Shown here piece after piece: positions 8,741 to 17,281 of a DNA stretch of 43,656 nt. The DNA lies in contig JAJYRG010000013.1 in NCBI GenBank assembly GCA_021794195.1, positions 1-43,656 of the forward strand, read 5' to 3'. The notes beneath the pieces were generated by a model, which was not told the DNA's origin, ran no database searches, and saw only the letters and a program-made list of their open reading frames with translations. The position numbers were made by a program, and so were the translations under genes. Every line of letters begins with the position of its first letter. Position 1 is the first letter of the stretch. The stretch is from Bacteroidota bacterium (GTDB lineage: Bacteria > Bacteroidota > Bacteroidia > Sphingobacteriales > Sphingobacteriaceae).

Positions 8741-11140
8741 GTGAGGGCATTAAGCACAAAAGAATTATTGTCATGTATATTGATTTGGATGTTTCTGGTT
8801 CCATCGAAATCTTGGGCTCAGGTAGAAGAAGGCAACCGTTTTTCTTTATCGGGTATTGTAAAAGATGAAAGTGGAAACCTTTTGGATAATGCACATGTGA
8901 GTATTTCCGAAACAGACATGAGGATGGATACAGATCATTCTGGGGCATTCCGTTTTGATGTTGCTGCAGGCACTTACACCATTTCAGTCAGTAAAGTAGG
9001 CTTTAGCTCTGAAGAAAGACAGGTAAAAATAAAGGAAAGAAATTCAGTCATAGAGTTTGTACTCTCAGAAGCTGCTTATACGCACCTTGAAGGTGCGACG
9101 GTAGTAGGAAAGACCGCTTTGCAAGAAGTACGGGAAACGGCATATAATGTGACAGCTTTGGACGCTAAAGCTTTTCATAATACTACTTTGGATTTGGCTC
9201 ATCTTTTAAATAAGTCATCGGGTGTTAAAATCAGAGAAACAGGAGGGATGGGGTCAAGCTATTCTATTAATCTGAATGGATTTACGGGCAGACACGTCAA
9301 AGTCTTTATGGATGGTGTACCTATGGAAGGTATGGGATCCTCCTTTCAGTTAAATAATATTCCGATTAATTTAGCTGAGCGTATAGAAATATATAAAGGA
9401 GTGGTGCCTATCGAACTGGGTGCAGATGCTTTAGGCGGAGCTATAAACGTGATTACTAATAAAAGAAATAAATCATACGCCGATATTTCTTATTCCTTTG
9501 GCTCGTTCAATACACATAAGACGAATGTTAACTTAGGATATGGAGCTAAAAATGGGTTTACTGTACAGTTGAACGCTTTTCAAAATTATTCAGATAATAA
9601 TTATCGCGTGCTGACCCAGAATTGGAATCCTGAAGATCGGACCTTTTCCAATGATAGTGTTTGGGTAAAACGTTTTCACGATGGCTATCGCAATGAAACT
9701 ATAGGAATAAAAACAGGTTTTGTGAATACAGATTGGGCAGATCAATTATTGTTTGGTATCACATTGGGGCAGGAACGGGATGATATTCAGCATTCTAACT
9801 TGATGAAAGTGGTCTTTGGGGCGAAAGAAAGAAAAAGCAATACTATTATGCCCTCACTTTCTTATGCTAAACGTGATTTTTTATGGGAAGGAATGAATGT
9901 ACGGGTAAATGCGCAGTACAATCGAAATTATAACCAGAACATAGATACATCGGCTTTTGAATACGATTGGTATGGTACAGCTTTTCGTCAGAATGATGGA
10001 AAAGTAGGGGAGGCAAATAATACTTTAGCCGAGTTTTTTAACCGCAATGCAAGTGTAAGCTTAAACAGTAATTATCAGATTAACGAGCAGCATAGTGTAG
10101 CCATAAATGAAGTCTGGAGCACTTACCGAAGAAATAATGCTGATAAAAATGCTCTTATTACAGAAACGGACTTGGCTCATGATCGTTCGAGCAATTACAA
10201 GAATGTTCTGGGGCTATCTTATAAGTTTAACTATGATAAAAAATGGGTTTCTACATTTTTTGGAAAACATTATATTCAACATGTTAAAGGGCCGGTTAAT
10301 GTAGGTTCTACCGATTGGCCTAAATATGAACAAGGTACCAATTCGTCAAAAAGTTTTGGATATGGTTTAGCCACCACTTATTTTTTTAACCACACTCAGC
10401 TTAAATTTTCAGCAGAGCAGGCCGTCCGGATGCCTACAGAAAATGAGTTGTTGGGTGATCAGCTTTTTGAACGTGCTAATGTTACTCTCCGTCCCGAGTC
10501 GAGCAAGAATTTAAATTTGGGGATTGCTTATCAAAAAGATATTGATGCAAATCATGCTGTATATTTTGATGCTTCCGGCGTATATCGAAATGTTAAAGAT
10601 TTTATCCAACGAAGTATCACCCCACGGGCAGGAGAAGCAGTGAGTATGAACCACGGTAAAGTGCAAAACTTGGGAATAAACTTTGAAGGACGATATTATT
10701 TTCAGGATATGCTGACTATTGGAGGAACATTTACTTACCAAAGCCTACTGAATAAAGAAAAATATGAGCAAAACGGAAAACAACTCTCTATCGTATATAA
10801 CGATAGAATGCCCAACCAACCTTATTTATATGGGAATGGAGAGGTAGAATTTAGACTGCCGAAATTAGGCGTTCAGCATGATCTGTTGACTTTTGCCTAC
10901 AACATTAATTATGTACATTCATTTTTTCTGCATTGGGAAAGCTTAGGCTCATCGTCCACAAAAGATATAGTTGATAGACAGCTCTCTCATGATATCTTAG
11001 CTACATACACTATGCAAAATGGACGTTACAACCTTACTTTTGAAGCGCGAAATATTACAGACCAGCTTTTATATGATAATTTTAGTTTGCAAAAGCCGGG
11101 GAGAAGCTTTGCTGTGAAATTAAGATACTTCTTTATGTAA
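8741..11140 (+). CDS. TonB-dependent siderophore/heme-type receptor
   Basis: CarboxypepD_reg-like N-terminus, plug (SSGVKIRETGGMGSSYSINLNGFTGRHVKVFMDGVPMEG), barrel ending RSFAVKLRYFFM; followed by DUF4374-like protein and an iron-type SBP. Confidence 0.9.
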   Translation: MRALSTKELLSCILIWMFLVPSKSWAQVEEGNRFSLSGIVKDESGNLLDNAHVSISETDMRMDTDHSGAFRFDVAAGTYTISVSKVGFSSEERQVKIKERNSVIEFVLSEAAYTHLEGATVVGKTALQEVRETAYNVTALDAKAFHNTTLDLAHLLNKSSGVKIRETGGMGSSYSINLNGFTGRHVKVFMDGVPMEGMGSSFQLNNIPINLAERIEIYKGVVPIELGADALGGAINVITNKRNKSYADISYSFGSFNTHKTNVNLGYGAKNGFTVQLNAFQNYSDNNYRVLTQNWNPEDRTFSNDSVWVKRFHDGYRNETIGIKTGFVNTDWADQLLFGITLGQERDDIQHSNLMKVVFGAKERKSNTIMPSLSYAKRDFLWEGMNVRVNAQYNRNYNQNIDTSAFEYDWYGTAFRQNDGKVGEANNTLAEFFNRNASVSLNSNYQINEQHSVAINEVWSTYRRNNADKNALITETDLAHDRSSNYKNVLGLSYKFNYDKKWVSTFFGKHYIQHVKGPVNVGSTDWPKYEQGTNSSKSFGYGLATTYFFNHTQLKFSAEQAVRMPTENELLGDQLFERANVTLRPESSKNLNLGIAYQKDIDANHAVYFDASGVYRNVKDFIQRSITPRAGEAVSMNHGKVQNLGINFEGRYYFQDMLTIGGTFTYQSLLNKEKYEQNGKQLSIVYNDRMPNQPYLYGNGEVEFRLPKLGVQHDLLTFAYNINYVHSFFLHWESLGSSSTKDIVDRQLSHDILATYTMQNGRYNLTFEARNITDQLLYDNFSLQKPGRSFAVKLRYFFM

Positions 11141-11198
11141 TTATTTACTTTTTGAAATTTAACTTTTAACACTAAGACTAAACAAACATAAAAACACT

Positions 11199-12488
11199 AT
11201 GAATACAAAAAACATTATAAAAAACGCAGCTTTTTCGACGGCTTTGTTGCTGAGCTTAACTGCTTGTGAAAAAAACGATGGGCCCAATGATGATGATCGG
11301 GATTCGAATGATGTCGAATTTTTTATTTCAACAGAAGTAAATGCGGCAGGTCAGGTATCAGGGTATTTATTAGCTACACCTGATATTACGCAGGGCACTC
11401 TATCAATAAAAGGAAATGGCTTGGAAATGAGCGGTTATAACACTTGGGTTTTTCCGACCGAACAAGTAGGTATAGGATTGAAATATCAAAAAGGTGATCC
11501 TGGCTTAGGGGTAGGTGTAGGTCTTGGACCGAAGGGAGATATCGTAAAGGTAGGCGCTGATATTAGAATTGATTCTCGATATACTACTTATGGAGTATTT
11601 CAGAATAAAGTAATCACTGCTGTGGGAGGCATTACTAAAGGTGAGGATGACAACGATATTTATTCTACTTTCAATTTTATTGATCCTGCTCAAAATAACA
11701 AAACGACAGAACGCACTATAAATACAACAAACTTAACTGGGAATGGAGAATATGCAACTTTATCAGGAGTTGTTCAGTTTGATGAAAATACCTTTTTGTC
11801 TTCTTTAGTACCTTCTAAAATTAATTCCGACACAGGGGAAGGGGGTTCTTCCACCGGCGTAACGGATTATCCAGACTCTGTATGGGTAGCTGCTTTTAAC
11901 AAAGATTTAGAGGTCACCCACTTATATGGCGATGATCGTATAGGGTATGCTTCCGGCCGTTTCAGATCCCAATATTATTCAACTATTTCAGAAGATCATC
12001 AGGGTAATGTTTATGTTTTTTCACCTGCAAATGATGAGAGATCTACAAAACCGGCAGGCGTTATCCGTATTAACCGTGGTGCCGATGATTTTGATACAGA
12101 TTATTACTGGAACTTGGAAGATGAGTTAGAGTCGGATAAAGAAGCACGGTTTTATAATGTATATCATGTAAAAGATGACCTTTTTGTTTTAGACTACCGT
12201 AGAACGACAGCGGAAGATCCCAATCAGGAGGTTGCAAAAGCTAATGCTCTAGCTGTAGTGGATGTTGCAAAACAAGAATTTCGTTGGGTAGAGGGGTTAC
12301 CTGATTATACAAAGAATCCTGTTTTCGGAAACCCTATAGCTGAAGATGGAAAATTATATATTCCTGTTTCTTTGACTACGGGAGAAAAGCCGGCCGTGTA
12401 TATTGTAGATGCTGAATCTGCTGGAGCTGAGCGGGGCTTGGAAGTAGATGCTTCATCCATTACAGCAGTAGGAAAGCTTAAAAAATAA
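11199..12488 (+). CDS. DUF4374-like lipoprotein associated with iron uptake
   Basis: Lipobox LLSLTAC; overall sequence and position after a TonB receptor resemble the DUF4374 family. Confidence 0.75.
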   Translation: MNTKNIIKNAAFSTALLLSLTACEKNDGPNDDDRDSNDVEFFISTEVNAAGQVSGYLLATPDITQGTLSIKGNGLEMSGYNTWVFPTEQVGIGLKYQKGDPGLGVGVGLGPKGDIVKVGADIRIDSRYTTYGVFQNKVITAVGGITKGEDDNDIYSTFNFIDPAQNNKTTERTINTTNLTGNGEYATLSGVVQFDENTFLSSLVPSKINSDTGEGGSSTGVTDYPDSVWVAAFNKDLEVTHLYGDDRIGYASGRFRSQYYSTISEDHQGNVYVFSPANDERSTKPAGVIRINRGADDFDTDYYWNLEDELESDKEARFYNVYHVKDDLFVLDYRRTTAEDPNQEVAKANALAVVDVAKQEFRWVEGLPDYTKNPVFGNPIAEDGKLYIPVSLTTGEKPAVYIVDAESAGAERGLEVDASSITAVGKLKK

Positions 12489-12496
12489 ATTCTTAA

Positions 12497-12530
12497 TGAT
12501 CAGCCAGGTTTGACAAAGGCTGGCTGATCA
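12497..12530 (+). terminator. Hairpin (11-bp perfect stem) between DUF4374-like gene and substrate-binding protein gene
   Basis: TGATCAGCCAG (12497-12507) / CTGGCTGATCA (12520-12530), 12-nt loop, followed by TATTTT. Confidence 0.6.
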
Positions 12531-12567
12531 TATTTTACAACTCCATATTATAACAAATCATTATTTC

Positions 12568-13509
12568 ATGGTAAAGAAAAATATATTTTCCAAAGCGGCG
12601 GGATTGTTACTGGCTGCTATATTGTTCACGGTTCAAGGGGCCAATGCACAGTCTACTGATCATGTCATTATTCGACATGCAGAAGGAGAAACCGAAGTTA
12701 AGAAAAACCCTGCCCGTGTAGTGATTTTTGATATAGGTACGCTCGAAACTTATGATGAATTGGGCATTCCGGTCTTTGGTGTGACGAACAGTGTACCGGA
12801 TTATTTATCCAAATATAAATCAGATGAATATCAGAAATTAGGTTCCATTGTCAACCCGGATATAGAAGCTGTCAAGGAAGCAAAGCCTGATTTGATTATT
12901 ATTAGCGGACGACAGAGCAAAGCTTATGATGATTTGTCTGAAATTGCCCCAACTGTTTTTTTAGGAATAGATAATAAAAATTATTGGGATAGCTTTGAAA
13001 AAAATGTACGTTTTATCGCAGAGGTTCATGGAAAAGAACAATTGGCCGATCAAAAATTAGAAGAGTTGAGAAGGAAGAGAAATTTGGTGCGTGCCAAAAC
13101 AACAAATGATGATAGCCGTACATTTGTGATCATGCATGTGAGAGGAGGGCATACGGCTTATGGGAAAGAATCAAGGTTTGGTTTTCCACACGATGTGTTA
13201 GGGCTCCGCGAAGCGCAAGCTGTGGATGTACAAGGACATATAGGGCATCGCTTTAAAGAAGGAGATGGTTTGGTCCAAAAAGCAGATCCAGATTATATAC
13301 TATTGATAGATAGGGATTCTGCTGTAGGGGGTGAACGTAAGTCAATAGATGAATTGCTTAGTGATGAGCTTAAGCAAACCAAAGCCTATAAAAACAAAAA
13401 AGTTGTTGATTTGCCGGGCAATATATGGTACGTGTCAGGAGGAGGACTGTATTCTGTAGATAAACAGATTACAGATATAGGTAGACAATTGTATGGTATT
13501 AAATTTTAG
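12568..13509 (+). CDS. Siderophore ABC transporter periplasmic substrate-binding protein (FatB/YclQ-like)
   Basis: EVKKNPARVVIFDIGTLETYDELGI, IEAVKEAKPDLIIISGRQSK and LSEIAPTVFLG are typical of iron-siderophore binding proteins; signal peptide ending GANAQ. Confidence 0.88.
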   Translation: MVKKNIFSKAAGLLLAAILFTVQGANAQSTDHVIIRHAEGETEVKKNPARVVIFDIGTLETYDELGIPVFGVTNSVPDYLSKYKSDEYQKLGSIVNPDIEAVKEAKPDLIIISGRQSKAYDDLSEIAPTVFLGIDNKNYWDSFEKNVRFIAEVHGKEQLADQKLEELRRKRNLVRAKTTNDDSRTFVIMHVRGGHTAYGKESRFGFPHDVLGLREAQAVDVQGHIGHRFKEGDGLVQKADPDYILLIDRDSAVGGERKSIDELLSDELKQTKAYKNKKVVDLPGNIWYVSGGGLYSVDKQITDIGRQLYGIKF

Positions 13510-13517
13510 TCTTTATT

Positions 13518-13560
13518 AACAAAACTCTCTAATCATTATTTGTGAATAGAGAGTTTTGTT
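13518..13560. terminator. Bidirectional terminator between convergent genes
   Basis: AACAAAACTCTCTA (13518-13531) / TAGAGAGTTTTGTT (13547-13560), 14-bp perfect stem between plus and minus genes. Confidence 0.8.
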
Positions 13561-13575
13561 ACAGGCTTTTATGTT

Positions 13576-14295
13576 TTAATGCAGTTTAATCATGGGTACT
13601 TCCATCAATAGGACTTGGGAATCCTGAAAGGCTTCTAAAGAAAAATTTTCTGTTTCACTTACTCCCAAACCATCTCTTTTTTCCAAAATATGATTATAAA
13701 TTTTGACTTTCCCTTCCAATAAAAAAATATAAACACCATTCCCTTTTTTCTTTATTTTGTATTCCTTAGTCACTCCCTTGTCCATTTTTGCTAAGTGAAA
13801 CCAAGCATCCTGACCGATTTGTACACCTTCCTCGTCCTTGTACGGAGAAACGATTTGTTGAAAATCATTGTGTTTTTCCACGTTGTCTATCCTTTTTTGA
13901 TCATAGCGGGGTGTTGCATTTTGTTCTTTGGGGAACACCCATATTTGTAAAAAATTAACGTTTTCATTATGGCTCGCATTTCTTTCGGAATGTACCACAC
14001 CACTTCCGGCACTCATTATTTGGATTTCTCCTTTTTCAATGATGCCTTTGTTTCCCATATTATCCTCGTGTTTCAATGCTCCTTTTAGGGGGATACTGAT
14101 AATTTCCATGTTGTTGTGCGGGTGAGCACCAAAGCCCATTCCACTTTTTACTATATCATCATTTAGAACCCGCAAAGCACCGAAATTGTTACGCTCCGCA
14201 TTGTAATAACCTGCAAAGCTAAAGGTATGATGGGTATCTAACCATCCGTGGTTGGCGTGTCCTCTGCTGTCCGCTTTGTGAAATATAGTTTTCAT
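13576..14295 (-). CDS. Pirin family protein (quercetinase-like bicupin)
   Basis: RGHANHGWLDTHHTFSFAGYYN and GFGAHPHNNMEIISIPLKGALKHEDNMGN, hallmark pirin motifs. Confidence 0.94.
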   Translation of the reverse strand: MKTIFHKADSRGHANHGWLDTHHTFSFAGYYNAERNNFGALRVLNDDIVKSGMGFGAHPHNNMEIISIPLKGALKHEDNMGNKGIIEKGEIQIMSAGSGVVHSERNASHNENVNFLQIWVFPKEQNATPRYDQKRIDNVEKHNDFQQIVSPYKDEEGVQIGQDAWFHLAKMDKGVTKEYKIKKKGNGVYIFLLEGKVKIYNHILEKRDGLGVSETENFSLEAFQDSQVLLMEVPMIKLH

Positions 14296-14384
14296 GATAA
14301 TTTCTCCTTTCTTGTTTATAAAACAAAGATAAGGTTATTGAAAAACCTATGTATTGATGTAGGTCAAGATTAAAGGGTAAAGTG

Positions 14385-14417
14385 AAAAAGCTATGAATTC
14401 AAAATTCATAGCTTTTT
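14385..14417 (-). terminator. Rho-independent terminator for the cytochrome gene
   Basis: AAAAAGCTATGAAT (14385-14398) / ATTCATAGCTTTTT (14404-14417), 14-bp perfect stem, 5-nt loop, downstream of the minus-strand CDS 14474-14893. Confidence 0.75.
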
Positions 14418-14473
14418 ATGTGGATTGAACCTTTAATAAGATAATAAAGAAGACAAAAGTGATATAGCAGTTT

Positions 14474-14893
14474 CTAGCCTATTTCTCTCATGACAGGGTC
14501 GGGATGTCCATTATGACAGGTCTGGCAACCAATCTGCATCAAGACTCCATCTTTTTTATGATCTTTGAAATGCTTTTCATTGATTTCATTTGTCATTTTC
14601 ATCATATATCTTGCCACATCTTTTGTAGGGTTATCATCGCTTGCAAAATCCAACTTCTCAGGGTTCTCTTTTTGAGGCGCATGGCAAAACCCACACTTAA
14701 CGTTCAAAGCATAGTTAAAAGATTTCATGATAGCCATTAAGTCATCCGAGCTAATGTCTTTAGGAAGGATTTGTAAGTTCTTCGGTTCTCGTTTTTGCTC
14801 ATCTAAATTTTCAGTCTTTTCAATATTTGTAAAAGCAGTAATGCTAATAATAATTAAAAAACAACCTGATAACGTAAATAATTTTCTCTTCAT
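14474..14893 (-). CDS. Diheme c-type cytochrome (photosynthetic reaction centre cytochrome c subunit-like)
   Basis: Two CxxCH motifs (CGFCH, CQTCH) and SSDDLMAIMKSFNYALNVKCGFCHAP; signal peptide. Confidence 0.85.
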   Translation of the reverse strand: MKRKLFTLSGCFLIIISITAFTNIEKTENLDEQKREPKNLQILPKDISSDDLMAIMKSFNYALNVKCGFCHAPQKENPEKLDFASDDNPTKDVARYMMKMTNEINEKHFKDHKKDGVLMQIGCQTCHNGHPDPVMREIG

Positions 14894-14978
14894 TTTTTCC
14901 TTTTATTTTTATCAAGTATAAGCAAAATAAAAGAAATGTCATAATAATGTAACCGAGGGGTTGGATGGATCGAATAAG

Positions 14979-16133
14979 TTAATTTATTTTTTCAAAAGCA
15001 GTTTCTTCATCCCCAATCCATTTATATTTATGTATAGTTGTTTCTTGCAATCCGTCGTTTGTTTTTTTATTGTGAGAAATATAAAACAAGCCATCTCCTA
15101 AGGAGTGTAGTCCTGTAGTTCCCCAATCAAAATCCCACCCTCTGATTTGTGTTTTATCATCTTTTAACCCGGCATTAAGTAAGGATAGTGTTTTTACCTT
15201 TATCATTTTATCATCCGATTTTATTTTTTTCTTTTTTGGCTTTTTATGTCGATCTATCACAAATAAACTATAATTTGGGAATTCTGATTTTTTACCTTTA
15301 TACACTGCTGCAAAAAAGTTTCCGGTATATTCATCATAAGCTAAATTTTGGATTCCATAAGTCGTATTTCCAGTTTTAACAAAATACTTTTCTAAAGGTT
15401 TCTCCGGCCCTGATTGGTGCAAATTATTTTGATATAAAGTTTCGCCATATTGATCCCAGTTTGAAATATCATATTGCAAAATAACTTGATGATCGTTGTC
15501 ATTTCTTGTAGTATCCCCGTAAATGCCATAAGCTACGTAGAGATATTTCTTTGTGTTTTTATCCTTACCTATACCAGGAGCCAATGTGGTGCCGTCTATA
15601 CCCGAACAAGCGAATCTATGTGTGATCTCTTGACCTTTCATTTTTACAGTGGCTAAGTGATCATCTACTACTTCCCTTAAGTATACCGTCTGCAGCACCT
15701 CATCTTTTTCAGCGTCCATATCAGGTTTTACTATTTTTGATGCGTCGAAGATGGCTATATAAAAACCTACATTATCTGTATTATCTACGCCCAGTTTTTT
15801 ACTGATTCCTTTTCCGATAGCGTCTTGTTTGTATTCTAAAGAGCTATAAATTTTGTTGCTTTCCGGATCGAAATCTATATCGCCTAAATGCCCCACAAGG
15901 CCGGTGACGCTTCCGATTAACTTTCCTGTCAAATCTGTTTTTACTAACTTGTCAGTGAAGGAAAAATAAGCGAACCCATTTTCTTTGTCTACAGCTACGC
16001 TCTGTACGTGGAACTTCCCTTGCTTGCCAGAGTAAATAGAATCGGGCAAATTAATCGGATTGTTTTTTTGTGCTTGTATAGTGTTTAAGCATAGCAATAT
16101 ATATAAAGCGGATAAAAACAGTATTCTCTTCAT
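14979..16133 (-). CDS. Secreted beta-propeller-like protein of unknown function
   Basis: Signal peptide MKRILFLSALYILLCLNTIQAQ; propeller-like phrases (VAVDKENGFAYFSFTDKLVKTDLTGKLIG, IDFDPESNKIYSS). Confidence 0.7.
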   Translation of the reverse strand: MKRILFLSALYILLCLNTIQAQKNNPINLPDSIYSGKQGKFHVQSVAVDKENGFAYFSFTDKLVKTDLTGKLIGSVTGLVGHLGDIDFDPESNKIYSSLEYKQDAIGKGISKKLGVDNTDNVGFYIAIFDASKIVKPDMDAEKDEVLQTVYLREVVDDHLATVKMKGQEITHRFACSGIDGTTLAPGIGKDKNTKKYLYVAYGIYGDTTRNDNDHQVILQYDISNWDQYGETLYQNNLHQSGPEKPLEKYFVKTGNTTYGIQNLAYDEYTGNFFAAVYKGKKSEFPNYSLFVIDRHKKPKKKKIKSDDKMIKVKTLSLLNAGLKDDKTQIRGWDFDWGTTGLHSLGDGLFYISHNKKTNDGLQETTIHKYKWIGDEETAFEKIN

Positions 16134-16213
16134 GGTTTCTATAATTTCTTTTGTTTATTTCAGTTTTTTTAATGTGTTTTAAATATATTCTCTGTCAGAA
16201 TTCAAAAGTGAAA

Positions 16214-16978
16214 TTAAGCAACAATAACTTTTACACCTCGGTTATCCAACTCTTTTATATATTCTTCTTTTACTCCTTTATCGGTGATTACATATCTTAC
16301 CTGTTCGATATCACATATTTTTCCTATTCCTCTGGCACCAAATTTCGAGCTGTCTGCAACAATTGCCACCACCTCTGATGTTTCTATCATTTTTTGATTA
16401 ATATAAGCTTCTGTAAGGTTGCTTATTGAGAAACCGAAATTCATATCTATGCCGTCCACCCCCAGAAAAATAATACCGCAAGATATGCGATCCAACATGT
16501 ATTCTGCATAAGATCCAGCTACCGAAGAGGAGTTTGGTCGAATCATGCCCCCGAGCTGTAAGAGGTCAACATTTGGTCTGCCGCTCATTTCTAAAGCAAC
16601 TTTTATAGCGGGTGTAATTACGGTTAAGGGCTTCTGCGGATGTAAATGATGAGTAATGGCAAATGCCGTCGTCCCGGAACCTATGATAACCGAGTCTGTG
16701 TCTTTAATCAAACGGACAGCCTCTTTACCGATGCTATTTTTTGCCTCAGCATTTATAGTTGCTTTTTCATAAATCGATCTATCTATTGAGTAGGGATTGT
16801 GAAGAGAAGCACCTCCACGCGTAATGAATAAAAGACCTTTTTCTTCCAATGTTTTTAAGTCTTTACGAATAGTGACCCCGGAAACCCCTGTAACCTCTAC
16901 CAATTTATCAATATAAACCTTTCCATTTTCTTCAAGTTTTTTAATAATGAATTCGTGCCGTTTCGTGATATTTTTCAT
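16214..16978 (-). CDS. DeoR/GlpR-family transcriptional regulator
   Basis: RHEFIIKKLEENGKVYIDKLVEVTGVSGVTIRKDLKTLEEKGLLFITRGGA wHTH and sugar-isomerase-like effector domain. Confidence 0.95.
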   Translation of the reverse strand: MKNITKRHEFIIKKLEENGKVYIDKLVEVTGVSGVTIRKDLKTLEEKGLLFITRGGASLHNPYSIDRSIYEKATINAEAKNSIGKEAVRLIKDTDSVIIGSGTTAFAITHHLHPQKPLTVITPAIKVALEMSGRPNVDLLQLGGMIRPNSSSVAGSYAEYMLDRISCGIIFLGVDGIDMNFGFSISNLTEAYINQKMIETSEVVAIVADSSKFGARGIGKICDIEQVRYVITDKGVKEEYIKELDNRGVKVIVA

Positions 16979-17073
16979 TTTTTTTTCATTTGTTATTAAA
17001 ACACCATAAATATAAAGGTTTTTAAAGGTGGATGCTAATTTAAAAAAGTTTTTTTTTTAGAGGAGGGGTTTTG

Positions 17074-17122
17074 TTGTTTTATTTGTCTGATAATGTATGA
17101 GTTTTTGTTTTATTTATCTGAT
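17074..17122 (+). repeat. 18-bp tandem direct repeat, candidate regulator operator
   Basis: TTGTTTTATTTGTCTGAT (17074-17091) and TTGTTTTATTTATCTGAT (17105-17122), 17/18 identical, 31-bp period, between deoR and susC. Confidence 0.6.
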
Positions 17123-17169
17123 CTGTATTATTAAAAGTGTTTTTATATAGTTTTTTTATGTTTAAATAA

Positions 17170-17200
17170 TTTGTTTTTTGTTTAAAATAGTTTATATTTG
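17170..17200 (+). promoter_or_regulatory. Bacteroidota promoter TTTG-N19-TATATTTG for susC/D unit A
   Basis: TTTG 17170-17173, 19-bp spacer, TATATTTG 17193-17200. Confidence 0.7.
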
Positions 17201-17248
17201 TTCATGTTAATGAAAGCTTTGCTTTTTTTAAAAAGTATATCAACAGTT

Positions 17249-17281
17249 ATGAAACCAGAATTAATGATATGTAAATCATGA
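17249..17281 (+). CDS. Candidate 10-aa leader peptide MKPELMICKS, stop overlaps susC start (ATGA)
   Basis: ATG at 17249, TGA at 17279-17281 overlapping susC ATG at 17278; counterpart at 27736-27768. Confidence 0.5.
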   Translation: MKPELMICKS

